From Heterostelium album PN500 (Eukaryota > Evosea > Eumycetozoa > Acytosteliales > Acytosteliaceae), in assembly GCF_000004825.1 (NCBI RefSeq), contig NW_008805069.1, positions 62,001-126,000 of the forward strand: a DNA stretch of 64,000 nt, read 5' to 3'. Below the pieces are notes generated by a model, which was not told the DNA's origin, did no database searches, and saw only the letters and a list, made by a program, of their open reading frames with translations. Made by a program: the position numbers and the translations under genes. Of the stretch, positions 1-11,276 are shown piece by piece. Position 1 is the stretch's first letter; each line of letters opens with the position of its first letter.

Positions 1-1968
1 TTTTTTTACAAAAATTAGTTAACAACACAAAAACTATAAAAATATTTCAACAAAAAAAATAAAATAAAATAAAAAACATATTGCACAGTTATTTTGAATG
101 ATTTTCTTTGTCAGTTATGATAAGTCGATTGAACCACCATTTTTTGATGGTTTTTTTTTTTTGATATTTTTAGGCTTTTTGCAAATATTTTATTTTTTGA
201 TCATAATCTACGAACTCAGGAAGGACTTGTAATATTAATAAACTGAATCCAAAGTTTGCATATGCAACAACATCTATAGATGTATTTTATAAGACAATAA
301 TGATGAAATTATAACCGTGACTGGGAATGATAAGTGAATGTATGAATTGTTAAAAAGTGACTCTAACCTACAGTCTATTACTATTATTTTTAAAGAAAAT
401 TCTTTAAAGAGACCGATTTTCTTTTCGAACTGACTAAATAATCTAAAAGGTCCTACTAATAGTATATTATCTTTATTTCTAAATATTATTAATTAATTTT
501 AGTGATTATTTTGTTTTTATTTAAACAAATTGATAATATTATTCTTTAATTATTATATTTTATTTTTTAGATAGGACAAGAATAAAAAACAAAAGAATAG
601 TCATTATTATTTGTCGATATTGATGGATTAAACAATTTTTTGTTTTTTTATTATTCAAATAATTAAATGATTTGATTTGTGGGGTATTCATTAATTATCC
701 ATTCATATACTCATTTTGACCATGTTCATTTTAAAGGTTGTGTGAGTAGGTAGAGTAAGTGCAGTTTGTGGTAAATGAGGTTAACCTCATCAGTTCACAA
801 AAAACAGATTTTTTTTATTTTATTTTATTTTTTTAGGTGTGTTGGTAACTCTGTGGAGTGTAAAATTTGAAAATGAGAAGGTGTTGTTTAATCACGATGT
901 TGTTTGTTATGATGAGATTGATTTGTTTGATCAATAATGATGATTATTTTTTAAAAACTAAAACAAGTGATGGTGAATATAATAGAAATTCTATTACACT
1001 GAAATCAAATGAGTGGTTCTGGTTTGAGATTAATTATGTCTTTATATATTAGTATGGTTTGGATGAATTTATTGATTGTTGATTTTTGATTAATTGTGAT
1101 TGTTGTTTCTATCAGATTTCATTAGACATGATATACCTGATGGATGAAAAACAAATATGTCATTTTATTTTAGTATTTTGAAATGAGTAATATGGGTGTC
1201 TGATGATTGGGGTAATTATTTTATACAATCTTCTCCTCAATCCTCATCAACTGTCAAAAAAAAAAACACACAATATTATAATATGTAAGTAGCTGGTTTT
1301 TGTACTATTTTTTATAGATTTGATAAATCAAATAGTTTTTGGTGAAGTTACTTACAGACAGACTGGAATTGATGGAAATGAATCTTTTGATAGTAGTTTT
1401 ATGTGTGATCGTAATCATTAGAGAATCAAAACTGTTTTGTAATGTAAATTTTTTATTTGTAAGATATACACAATCCCAAAAACAATAATCACCACCAATA
1501 ACAACAACAATTTAACACAATCAAATTATTTGAGTGATTGTATGTGCGCTACATCCTCAATCCAATATTAATAGTTAAATAGCTATTAAATACAACACAA
1601 AAACAAGTGAACAGTAACCACATCTTTCAGTAAAGCTAGTTATGTTTACTGTTCTTTAGATACAGAATCATGATATCTAAAGAAATGAGAAGAAGGAATA
1701 AATAAATAAATTGTGTTTATTCCTACAGAATGTAAATAGACAGAATACTGTTAATTTGTCTTTTGTTAAAATTGTTTATATTTATTTTTATTAATTTGAA
1801 ATTTATATTCTATGTAATATTTTATTTTTTAAATCGATTCTGTTTCAGATCTATCATTATCAAAAGTTAGTATTATAATTATAATTTAAAGATTTGATTA
1901 AAAAGACCATTTTAATATTATTATGTACAAATTGATTTTATTAATATTTTTGATTGAATATTTTTGAT
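1..1968. other. AT-rich intergenic region, no supported gene
   Basis: This stretch lies downstream of the leftward GST gene. It holds poly-A/T runs and only short open frames; one of 61 codons near 867-1052 is low-complexity and matches nothing I recognise. I see no tRNA-like arms and no spliced frame with conserved motifs. Confidence 0.5.
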
Positions 1969-2571
1969 TTAAAGTCTTGTTTTTGGTCTTGTTTGTAAAT
2001 GTTCAGCAATCTCTGGTATAGATGCAATCTTATTGTAAAAGCTCTCTAATAAAGTGAATGGTGCTAAAACTTCAGGTAGGTTGTTGTGTGTTTGTTGATG
2101 AAAGTAATCGAGCAGTGCAAAAACAGAGATATCGGCATGTGTCAGTCTGCCGCCAACAAAATGTTCACCCCCGGCTGCTTTCAGGTGTTGTTGGAAGCGA
2201 GTCAAGAATTTTGGAGCTATTTCATCTCTGAATTTAGTGTTACTGGCTTCGTCGTTCGCTCTGAAATATGGATTATATACGTCTTGAGTGGCATGAACAA
2301 ACTGACTGATCAAGGCACGCTCTACCGTGGTGTAACCTGCCAGTCCATGAATCTCGGATAAATACGACTCTATTGAGAGTGATTGTGATAGACTGATATC
2401 TTTGTCCTCGTAGAATGGAACCTGTCCGAAACTGGTTCTTGCTTTCAAGTCGGCTGGAATCTCTTTGAGTCTTACATCATTGAATTTTACACCCTTTAAT
2501 TTAAGAATGAAACGAATTGTTTCAGCACGTGCTCTAGCATCTAAGTAATATAAAGTTGGTTTTAATGACAT
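1969..2571 (-). CDS. Glutathione S-transferase (sigma/alpha-like), 200 aa
   Basis: A single-exon gene of 200 residues, the usual length of a cytosolic GST. The N-terminal thioredoxin-like half begins MSLKPTLYYLDARARAETIRF, with the early Tyr in the position used to activate glutathione in sigma/alpha/mu-type GSTs and the Arg-Ala-Glu-x-Ile-Arg helix typical of the sigma class. FGQVPFYEDKD carries the cis-Pro before strand 3, and LSQSLSIESYLSE gives the Gln-Ser glutathione-binding pair. The C-terminal helical half contains GGRLTHADISVFALLDYF, close to the GST N-capping box (S/T-x-x-D). The expected role is conjugation of glutathione to electrophiles in the cytosol. The ATG at 2571 follows an AT-rich leader, and the gene points away from the SET-domain gene to its right. 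The exact GST class is inferred by eye. Confidence 0.9.
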   Translation of the reverse strand: MSLKPTLYYLDARARAETIRFILKLKGVKFNDVRLKEIPADLKARTSFGQVPFYEDKDISLSQSLSIESYLSEIHGLAGYTTVERALISQFVHATQDVYNPYFRANDEASNTKFRDEIAPKFLTRFQQHLKAAGGEHFVGGRLTHADISVFALLDYFHQQTHNNLPEVLAPFTLLESFYNKIASIPEIAEHLQTRPKTRL

Positions 2572-2751
2572 TTTTATTTTTGTTTATAAATATATATATA
2601 TCTAGGTTTAATTTAGTTTTATTTAATATTTTTCAAGTTATTTTGAATGAATTAAAATTTACATTTTCTGATCATATTTATAGTTTAAATTGATTCATAA
2701 TTCAAAGTTAATTATAAATTAATTCTACAAAAACATTCCAAAGATTTGTTA

Positions 2752-2959
2752 TGTCATCGAAGAGTAAAAAAGAACATTTTTGGGGGTGTTACTTCTGTTT
2801 TCATTTTTTATTTTTATTTTTTTATTTTCTTTTTATTTTTTACCACATTCTGTGATGGTTTTTTTTTGTATTCGATGACACTATTGTTAAAGAAGAGTTT
2901 CTTTAAGATGGAGACCCGAGTGGAATCAAACTTCCAGAGTGATATTTAATGTTATCACT
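2752..2959. repeat. Cluster of perfect hairpins inside an intergenic region
   Basis: A 10-bp perfect inverted repeat (TGTCATCGAA at 2752-2761, TTCGATGACA at 2871-2880) is followed by three consecutive hairpins: an 8-bp stem with a 4-nt loop at 2887-2906, a 5-bp stem with a 6-nt loop at 2921-2936 and a 7-bp stem with an 8-nt loop at 2938-2959. All stems are perfectly complementary. The interval is richer in G+C than its flanks. An open frame of 67 codons overlaps it, but its translation is mostly Phe/Tyr from T tracts. It could be a structured non-coding RNA or the end of a mobile element. Confidence 0.5.
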
Positions 2960-3452
2960 TTATTATCTATCTTTTTTTACTAATTTTTTGTTTTGACCAT
3001 CTTTTTCCATTGACCCAAAAAAATAAGCATCGGAGAAATCGTATACCAAATTTATTACCAACAAATTTAAATTTACTGAAAAAATAAAAGGAATTATAGT
3101 TTTAGAAATATATATATTGCTTCAAATGATATCTATTGGTAACATCTCAACAAAAATGAGAAATTCTTCTTAAATATATGTGATTTTTTTTTTTAGAAAA
3201 ACGAATAAAAAAAAAAATTACATAAAAAGATAAAAATAATAAGTTCAATTTTTTTAATATTATTATTATTTATTTTTGTTTTATTAAATTAATATTTATA
3301 AATGTTTAGAGTGAATTAAAGGAAGAAATTAAAAAAAAAAAAAAACAGAGAGAGAAATAGATAGATAGAAAGAATTATCTAGATATTTATTTTATATTTA
3401 TTTAATTTATTTATTATTTGATTATTTTTTTTTTATTTTTCTTTTTTTTTAA
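2960..3452. other. AT-rich upstream region of the SET-domain gene
   Basis: Poly-A and poly-T tracts only. The 5' exon of the SET-domain gene should lie here or further left, because that gene has no in-frame ATG in its first visible exon, but I could not fix it. Confidence 0.4.
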
Positions 3453-5037
3453 TTGATAAAACAAAGAAGACAATCAAAGTCACGTGCTTTGAAGGCACTA
3501 GAATCATACTATAGCAATGGCGAAGCTGGTGGTGCTACAGCTTATCAACAGCAACATCTATTGGTCGACGGTGAACATGAGATTTATGAAAATTTGAATA
3601 GTCTATTCGATATTTCAAATGGATTCTCCATCGATCATCATAGTAATAAACAACCTTCCGTTGCTACTAGACTATCAATTAGTAATGTAAAAAAGAAATG
3701 TATGTAAATACAAATAATATGTAATTGTTTGCTTTTAGTTTATCTAATTTTATTTGTTTTATTATTATTATTATTATTAATTGTTAATAGTTATTGTAGA
3801 ACAATATCAAAAAGATATATTTGTACCAACAGAGATTATCATGTCAAAGGGTAAAGGAAATGGTGTTAAAGTACTCGATGATGTTGAGTCTGGTGTCCTG
3901 GTGGTTGAGTATAAAGGCGAGTTGATTGGTAAGCAAGAAGCTGAGAGAAGAGAGCGATTGTATGCTCGCAACAGTACAACACTTCGTATGGATTGTTATT
4001 TATTCTTTTTTGAACATAAAGGAAAGGTTATGTGGTATGTTTATTGTAATAATTATTAGTTAATCGAATTGGTGTTAATAAGCAATAAACCTTAACTGAT
4101 TTCTCTTTTACAATACAATGTATACATATATATATATATAAATAGTGTCGATCCAACTATACCATCGGTTGACTTGGGTCATGGTAGATATATAAATCAC
4201 AAGGTAGACGGTAACTTGGATCCAATAAAGATACAGGTCAATGGTGTACCAAAGATCGTTTTGATATCGAATCGTGCAATAAAACGAGGTGAAGAGTTAT
4301 TTTTCGATTACGGAGATCGCTCTAGTGTGTCGCTCACCTACTTTCCTTGGCTGCGAAATGACTACAAACCATTGTCTGACGATGAAGATGAAGATATCCA
4401 CGATGAACAAGTAGTTGCTACAACTAAAATAACATCATCATCATCAACAACATCAGACAGTAACAACAAAATCAACAAACCACCTCTAAAACTAATTTTA
4501 AAACGTAAGGATCCATACACAACCATCATAGTTGCATCTTCAATTTCACCACAGACAACCAATCATAATAATAACGATATTAGCAGCAGCAGCAACAGTA
4601 GTAATAATGAAAACAAAGAAATAATAACTGAAAAGAAACAACCTATAAATATAAATAATAATAGTAGTAATAATAATATAAATGTAAATAGTATTTTTGA
4701 AAATGAAGTGATTCTGGAACCATCACTTATTTCTCATGGCTATGATAGTGAGTCACCAGGAGAGATGAGTGATTTGGACTTGGGCTCAAATGGTTATGAT
4801 GAAACTAAGTACGATATCAACAGCGAGAAATGGAGGACCAATATCTACGAGTTGAATATACCGGTTGGCATCGTTGAAGGAGCAGATGGTGATATTTCAT
4901 CAGGTGAAAACAATATATCTAATTCTACAGCAACAACTACAACAACATCAACTATAACCACAACATTTCACAACATCAAGAGAATCAAACTAAAGTATAA
5001 AGAGAAACAAGATGGTTTATCACATACTCCACAGTAA
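3453..5037 (+). CDS. SET8/PR-Set7-like histone H4K20 methyltransferase (5' end unresolved)
   Basis: Three exons can be read: about 3453-3699, 3791-4034 and 4146-5037, with introns 3700-3790 and 4035-4145 (donors GTATGT, acceptors AATAG). The SET domain spans the last two exons. It shows GKGNGVKVLDDV, VVEYKGELIG, the spliced segment reading CVDPTIPSVDLGHGRYINH (the N-H pair of the SET pseudoknot) and GEELFFDYGDRS (catalytic Tyr). This order, and the immediate PWLRNDY ending without a post-SET Cys cluster, match the SETD8/KMT5A family, whose members monomethylate histone H4 Lys20. The C-terminal 230 residues are Ser/Asn/Thr-rich and probably disordered. The first visible exon is open from 3453 but starts after a stop and has no usable ATG, so an upstream exon is missing from this model. 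Family assignment is strong; H4K20 specificity is inferred. Confidence 0.85.
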
Positions 5038-5628
5038 TAACAATAATCATAATGATAGCTAACTATAGTAACACATTTATCAGAACTTCATATTTTATTA
5101 TTGCTCTACCATATAAATATATATTTATTCTTATTACAAACAAATCTGTGATAATAATAGTAATAACAATAAGAGTAATAGTGATATGAACATGGAGATA
5201 TTTTTTCAACCCGCACCTTTTTTTTTTTTTTTAAATAAAACAAATCAATAGCTGACTTGTTAAAATTAGTGGTTATTATTAATTTCTTTATAAATCTGGC
5301 TCAACATTTTTTTAAATTTTATTACTTGTTGTAATAATTTAATTATTTATGCATCGCGGTAATAAAAATAGTTATCTCTTTTAATCACAGAATGTTAAAG
5401 GTATGAATCTTGAAATTTGTTTTCAACAAATGATATCTAAAGATGAACAAATGCCAACTAAATTTTATCGATAAAACTCTATCTACACTTAAATTGGTAG
5501 ATATTCACCAATACATTCAAAGTTTTTCATTTAATACTAACTGGTAAGATAATATTTTAAAAAGGATTTTCTTTCTACTTCAAAAAATTTTTTTTATATA
5601 AAGTTTTCAAATTAATTCTAGAAACAAC
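5038..5628. other. Intergenic region, nothing recognised
   Basis: AT-rich spacer between the SET-domain gene and the first RTA1-like gene. It contains a T11 tract near 5217-5231 and no supported coding frame. Confidence 0.5.
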
Positions 5629-6582
5629 ATGAAAGAAGAAATTCTACTTTCAAACTCAACTTTTCACTCCACCACCATTAATTATTATGGATATCAACCT
5701 AGCATACCCTTGGCAGCTATTGCCCTTGCATCTTATGTCATTTTTTCTTTAATTATCCTATTTCAAATCATATATTTTAAAAGATATTTTTTCTTTGAAT
5801 TGGTATTAGCTGGATTTTGTAAGAATCTTATTTTATTGAAAAAGATGATCACTTTTAATCCTAACTATTAAAATTACAAAAGCTGAAAGTGTAGGATACT
5901 CACTTAGACTTGTATCAGCTACTCATACTGAAGATTACCGACTGTTCATATCTTCTAGAATCTTTTTATTCTTTCCCATTACGATGGCTCATCTTGGATG
6001 GTATTCAATTTTGCTTAGAGTGTAGCGTATTTTATTTTATAAAATATTCTCATTTTTTTTAATTAATTGTTTTTTATTTATAGAATGGACAGTATTAAAA
6101 TGAAATTTAAAGTTGATGTAGGAATTGTTCGATTATTTTTGTTATTAGCTTCAATATTTCAAACAATTGCTACTTGTCAACTTGGAAAAAATCCAACATT
6201 ACATTCCGCAACTAAACTATTACAATTTGGTTTTATTTTACAATTAGTAATATTTATTTTATCCTTTTTCTATTGTATTTATGTGTATAGAAAATTTGTT
6301 GAATTCATATCTAAAGAATATATTGAACAAATAGTATGGAGACATGTTTTTGTCGGGCTCTTTGTGTCTTCTATTTTTATGCTAATGAGGAGTATATTTC
6401 GTTTGATTTCTTTCCAACAATCCATCACAACAGAATCATCATTCTATGGTTTAGATGTACTTTTTACAATAATAATATTTATAGCTTGGGTAATCTTCCA
6501 CCCTTGTAGATATAACCCAACTTCAATCGACAAAGAGCATACAAAAGGAGAAGATATCGAAATGAATAATAATAAAGAATAA
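5629..6582 (+). CDS. RTA1-like seven-transmembrane protein, copy 1 (275 aa)
   Basis: Three exons, 5629-5818, 5883-6021 and 6084-6582, give a continuous 275-residue protein. Intron phases are 1 and 2. The sequence starts with a glycosylatable Asn-Ser-Thr N-terminus and NYYGYQPSIPLAA, the Y-x-Y/G-Y-x-PS opening typical of RTA1-like (lipid-translocating exporter) proteins. Hydrophobic segments follow throughout, with family landmarks: ESVGYSLRL after helix 2, a Q-x-x-A-T loop with LGKNP, FMLMRSIFRLISF in helix 6, and IFHPCRYNP after helix 7. Fungal members (Rta1, Rsb1, Pug1) act in sphingoid-base or sterol/porphyrin traffic and drug resistance at the plasma membrane. The acidic C-terminal tail (KGEDIEMNNN) is cytosolic in that topology. 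The specific substrate here is unknown. A paralog with the same intron positions lies 550 bp downstream. Confidence 0.8.
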
Positions 6583-7132
6583 AATCACTTGATATTTAAA
6601 TATTCAACTTTTTTTAATTTTAAAAAAACACAAGTAACAAAATCTGTAGAATTAATAAAAATTATTAGTTATTAGTTATAAATATAAGGAAAAAGGATAA
6701 TAAAGATTAAATCACAGTTTATAAAATTTTAAAAAATCAAAAATTTGTTAATTTAAATAAATCTTTGAGTAAAAATAAATTTATATTATATATCTGGAAT
6801 GATTAATTAAAAAAATCTAATACACGAACTTCGTTTACCTTTAATAACTGAGAAAAAAATTAATATAAAATACAGTGTGTTAAATTATTTTACCTATTTA
6901 ATTATATTAATTAATCGTAGGAGTTCAAGAGAAAGACTGAACACTTTTGATCAAGCTTAAAATTTTAGACTTGTCAAAATTTCATTTTCACACCACTTTA
7001 AAAAAGTTTTATTACTGTGATTTTTTTAATATAAATAGATATTTCTTAAAATGAAAATGTATAAAACAATAATTTATATTTCTTTTACTAAAAAAAACAA
7101 TACTATTATAGCATTATTAAACCTTATTCAGT
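6583..7132. other. Spacer between the RTA1-like paralogs
   Basis: AT-rich DNA with no open frame of note. It presumably holds the terminator of copy 1 and the promoter of copy 2. Confidence 0.5.
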
Positions 7133-8071
7133 ATGGAATCAAACTCAACAGCACATGTTTTAATTAATTATTATGGATATAATCCAAGTATAGCTTTGGC
7201 TGCAATTGCCATTGCTATTTATTTTGTATTATCAGTTTTAATTATAGTACAATGTTTATATTATAAACAATTTTATTTTATGGAAATTGTAATGGCAGGA
7301 ATATGTTTGTATCTTTATAATAAATAAAACTTTCTCTCTTTATAATTTTCTAACAGATTAATTAAATTTATAGTGGAATGTGCAGGATATGGAGTTAGAA
7401 TAGCATCAGCTAAACAAACAGATAACCTATCACTTTTCATGGCAGCAAGAATAATTATTTTGATTCCTATTACTTTATTACATCTTGGTTGGTTCTCTAT
7501 TTTAACAAAAGTGTAAATTTCAAAATTATTGATAATAATTTTATTCATTAATAATTTATTTCTTTATTTACCAAATAATAGGATGGAAAGAATTAAAATG
7601 AATTTTAGAATAAGAACAATGCATATTCGACTTGCTCTGATTGTAACTTCCGTTTTACAGGTAGTTGGCTCAATCCGACTGGGAAATGATCCAACCTCAC
7701 ACTCTGCCAAAAATCTAATTGTTATTGGTTTAGCATTATCATTGGTTGTTTATGTAATATCTTTGCTTTATAGTATGTTTGTCTATAAAAACTATATGGG
7801 ATACAGAACCAACTGCACAAACGACGATTTGTCATGGAGATATATTTTCATTGGATTGTTCGTATCAGTTATACTCCTTACTATTAGAAGTGTATATCGT
7901 ATCGTCGCATTCGAGAGATCAGTTACAAATGAAGCTGTTTTCTATTGTTTGGAAACATTGTTGGCATTGTTAATTCTATTGACCTGGGCAATTTTCCATC
8001 CAGGTAGATATAACCCAATCACTTACGAACATGGAAATACACCAAAAGATAATGATGTTGAAATGAAATAA
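7133..8071 (+). CDS. RTA1-like seven-transmembrane protein, copy 2 (266 aa)
   Basis: Exons 7133-7304, 7374-7512 and 7582-8071 give 266 residues. The middle exon is 139 bp, as in copy 1, and the intron phases (1, then 2) are the same, so the pair arose by tandem duplication. Conserved landmarks are NYYGYNPSIALAA, ECAGYGVRIASA, ITLLHLGWFSILTKV, SIRLGNDPTSHSA, IRSVYRIVAFERS and AIFHPGRYNP, where the helix-7 HPG motif is canonical (copy 1 has HPC). The product should be a multi-pass membrane protein of the RTA1/lipid-translocating exporter-like family. The C-terminal tail ends in a short acidic stretch (DNDVEMK), like that of copy 1. Function is inferred from family only. Confidence 0.82.
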
Positions 8072-8152
8072 ATCATCATCATTAATAAATAATTAAAATA
8101 AATAAAAAATAAATCTATCTATTTATTTATAATTATTATTATTTATATAATG

Positions 8153-9114
8153 TTAATACATGATTATTGATGATGCACAACCTGTTCTCTTTGATTGCTC
8201 TTGAAATATCGATTCCCAAATGTCACTCTCTATTGAATAGATATAGTTATGAGTGTTTCCTTGTAAGAGATAGATGTGTGACTTTCCATCGGGTCCTGGT
8301 TCACGATGGTAGAGCAGACGGTTATCTGTACTCTGATGATTGTTTGCAGTCAGTTGTCTTATCTCATTGGTGACAATATTGTATACGGTGAACTTGGGAG
8401 ATGACAATAGGTAGATATTACCTTGACCGTCGGTACACATCGAACATCGGTATCTGTTGTACTTTGAGAGATCCACCGGTAGCTCTACAGTTGTTTTCGT
8501 AGCAGGATTGAACTTGATAATACGATTCTTAAGTGAACTGACGGAATAGAGATGTTGATCATAGAAGAACGACAGTTCAACGACGTAGTTCTTTATGATT
8601 GAGTATCTCTCGAATGTCTGTGATACTATATTGTAGCGGTAGACTATGGTGTCTTCACGGTCGTCGCCATCGAGTATATAGATCAGATCAGCACCGTCGT
8701 GAGCAACCGAAACAAAACGACAAGGATCAACACCATCCATGTCTCTCTCGATATCTATTGATCTGCTGGCCATCGAGAATCTCTGGAATATCTTTGATTG
8801 AAGGAATCCACCACCGAAGCTATAGATATACTCGCCAACCGTGATCGTAGAGTTGTAAGACCAGCAAGCACTCAACTCGACATCCAAATTCTCTACTTTG
8901 TAATCGTCGTATTCATCGTCATCGCAATTGATTGGCAGTGTTATTAGCGTTGCCTTTCTATTATCGTCGGTAGTGAATATATAGGTCGACTTTGTCTTTT
9001 GTAGATATTGGTGTACCAACTTGAATGAAGATCTAATATCTTTTTTATAGCTATCTATCGACTTGTTATTAACATGTAAATTATAAAGATATTGTTGTTG
9101 TAATTTCTCTAATA

Positions 9115-9145
<31 letters not shown>

Positions 9146-9859
9146 TGTATCATTATTATTATTACTATTTGTATAATCATATTTAAAATTACTATTATGA
9201 TTAATAATTAAATGTAATATAATGTTATCATCATTTATATCTGATTGTTTGTTGGTGTTAATATCATGACTATAGAATAGCGTATCAATGTTATTCTTTA
9301 TGAATTCATTGATATTATTCGATTGTTTTATTGATTCAATGATTGCACGTATTGTATAACTCTCTTTTATATCTTCACTTATTATATTATCTGTTAACTT
9401 TTCCTCCACTTCTTTATCTAATTCTTCTTTGCCTTTAGTAGATACTACTAATGAATTTATAATGGAATTCAACGATTTCATGTTGTTGATATCATTGGTG
9501 ATGAGTTGTTCCAATTCATCTTTGTGTGAGACTATCGGTTTCTTTAGACGATGCTCTTCAACACGAAGATGTTCATGTAGCTCGTTGAATTTGTTGGAGA
9601 TATCAGTCTCTGTATGTTCTAGTTGCTCGTAGATCGATATCTTTGTTTTGACGGTTGACCACAGCTTCTCGATAGACTCTCCAAGTTTATCAATGCTAAA
9701 GTGACAACTATTATTAGATTTAATATTCTTTATGTGTTCGAATGAATGTTGTGAGTGTTGTGGTGAACATTGTGAGCACAATGCTATATTACAATCAAAA
9801 CATATCAATTCTAATCGATTATTATGAAAATTACATTCATCGTAACTATCCATCATCAT
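8153..9859 (-). CDS. B-box zinc-finger protein with a Kelch-like C-terminus (568 aa)
   Basis: A single open frame. The open frame extends left of 9859 only through a non-ATG codon, so I start at the MMMDSYDE cluster. Residues about 9-42 form a B-box-type zinc site: C-x2-H, then CFDC, CSQC and HSQHSFEH, a pattern common to a large dictyostelid family. A long helical, probably coiled-coil region follows, broken by an Asn tract around 9120-9180 on the plus strand. The C-terminal third repeats motifs such as GEYIYSFGGG, LIYILDGDD, HLYSVSSL, NIYLLSSP and HIYLLQG about every 45 residues, which suggests a Kelch-like beta-propeller. By analogy with TRIM-type proteins it may bind proteins or RNA. No RING finger is visible, so ubiquitin ligase activity should not be assumed. 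Confidence 0.8.
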
Positions 9860-10027
9860 TATTATTATTAATTTTTTAACAAGTAAATGAATTGTTAATT
9901 TTTCATTTTCAAAGTTTGAAATCAAAATAATAAAAAAAAATATTAAAAAATATTAATAAATATTGAAAATAAAATATATATATATATAATATATAAATTA
10001 AAGTACAAAATCAATTATTTTATTTAT

Positions 10028-10471
10028 TTAAAAGAACTCTTCTTTTACAACTAAACCATTGTTATTCCATTGTTGAATAGCCCATTGAGTCTTCTTGACA
10101 TTGTGACCACCATAAGTGAAATCCATATACATTTCATAAGCAGTGTTGTTTCCATCTACCAAAACTTTGAGAACTAAAGAATATTTAATTTAAATATTTA
10201 AATACAATTTTAATATTAATATTAATATTAATAATTAAATCAATTATTTAAATATTCGATCCAACATACGTTTTGCTTCATGGATGGTTGCATTATTGAC
10301 AAAAGATTCTTCAGCTTTTCTGTTTTGATCTTTTCCAACTCTGTTTGTTGAATCACCTTTCTCATACATCACAACATCATCAGCATAGTATTTTTCGAAA
10401 ATCTCCAAGATCTTATTTTCTTGGATACCTTTGATGATTGCATTAATGTTTTCTCTGATATTGACTGACAT
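10028..10471 (-). CDS. SnoaL/NTF2-like small protein, copy A (115 aa)
   Basis: Two exons, 10270-10471 and 10028-10173, with a phase-1 intron (donor GTATGT, acceptor TTTAG), give 115 residues. The N-terminal half (helices, then YYADDVVMYEKGD) and the C-terminal half (beta-rich, MYMDFTYGG, then WAIQQWNNNGLVVKEEFF) match the NTF2-like/SnoaL fold of small cone-shaped alpha+beta proteins; such proteins bind or isomerise small hydrophobic ligands, and many have no known function. Three nearly identical copies lie at 13.4, 29.1 and 32.6 kb. This one has Ser where the other three have Ala in KAEESFVNN. The upstream region, including two palindromes, is shared by all four. Fold is inferred from sequence character; the function is unknown. 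Confidence 0.8.
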
Positions 10472-10830
10472 TTCTTTTGATATTTTTATTTTTTTAATTT
10501 ATTAATAATTAATAATAATGTTAAGTTTTGATATTTATTTGTATTTATATATTTGATTTGAAGATGGAATGAAATTTCATAATGAATTGATTCAATTTAT
10601 ATCTTTTAAAATGGAAGATTCAAGTAAAACAATCGCCAAACAAAAAATAAAAACAACATTCTTGAAGGTGTGGTGTTCCGGAATGAAATGTGTTTTTTTC
10701 ACACAAAAAACACCCAAAACTGAAAAATATCATAGAAGTGTGCTTGATTTCGATTCTTATCATTCTATTACTTCAACTTCTATTACTTTACCAAAAATGG
10801 TAGTTATAATTTTTAAATTATTGTATTATT
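10472..10830 (-). promoter_or_regulatory. Conserved upstream region of SnoaL-like copy A
   Basis: This interval aligns by eye with the regions upstream of the three other copies. It holds the palindrome TGAAATTTCA at 10570-10579 (99 bp before the ATG), TTCCGGAA at 10676-10683 (205 bp before the ATG) and a conserved block near 10746-10775 (GATTTCGATTCTTATC...). Both palindromes contain GAAnnTTC or TTCnnGAA, the half-site pair of heat-shock factors. An open frame of 91 codons on the plus strand overlaps the block and may be accidental. Confidence 0.55.
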
Positions 10831-11276
10831 TTTATTTTTTATAAAAAAATAAGTTATTATATTCAAAATTTCCTTAGAGATCTCGACAACTGTATCAAGA
10901 TTTTGTTCAAATATTGAACTCAACTTCAACAATTCATGATTGGTAGTATTCCTGTTATCTTATTTGTTATTTTAACTTTAAAATTTAATTCCATTGAAAA
11001 ACAGAAGCAAATTAAAAAAATTTGACTGGTTGACCCCCTAATTTTAATTTTTTCCATCTGTCATTGAATGGAATTACACAAATTCTTTCTTCATTTTTAA
11101 AATTAAACACCAAAACTTGAAAGTCAAAATTAACCACTTGTGTTTTAAACATGTTTTAATTTTTAAGCACTTATTTTTTCATTCTTTTTTTTTTAATACA
11201 AAGAACCAGTACTACAGAACAGATTTATACACAATTTGTATTTATTTTTAATTGTTTCTTTTTGTCAAAAGTTAAA
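10831..11276. other. AT-rich region before the piggyBac-derived gene
   Basis: No gene is visible. I looked for terminal inverted repeats next to TTAA target sites around the transposase-derived gene and found none that I can defend by eye. Confidence 0.4.

Noticed and set aside
867-1052. 61-codon open frame on the plus strand
   Set aside because: Low-complexity hydrophobic and Asn-rich translation typical of AT-rich spacer; no homologous motif or splice context.
10569-10844. 91-codon open frame upstream of SnoaL-like copy A as a gene
   Set aside because: It overlaps a conserved upstream block of four paralogs; in copy B the matching region is not open, so a regulatory block is more likely.
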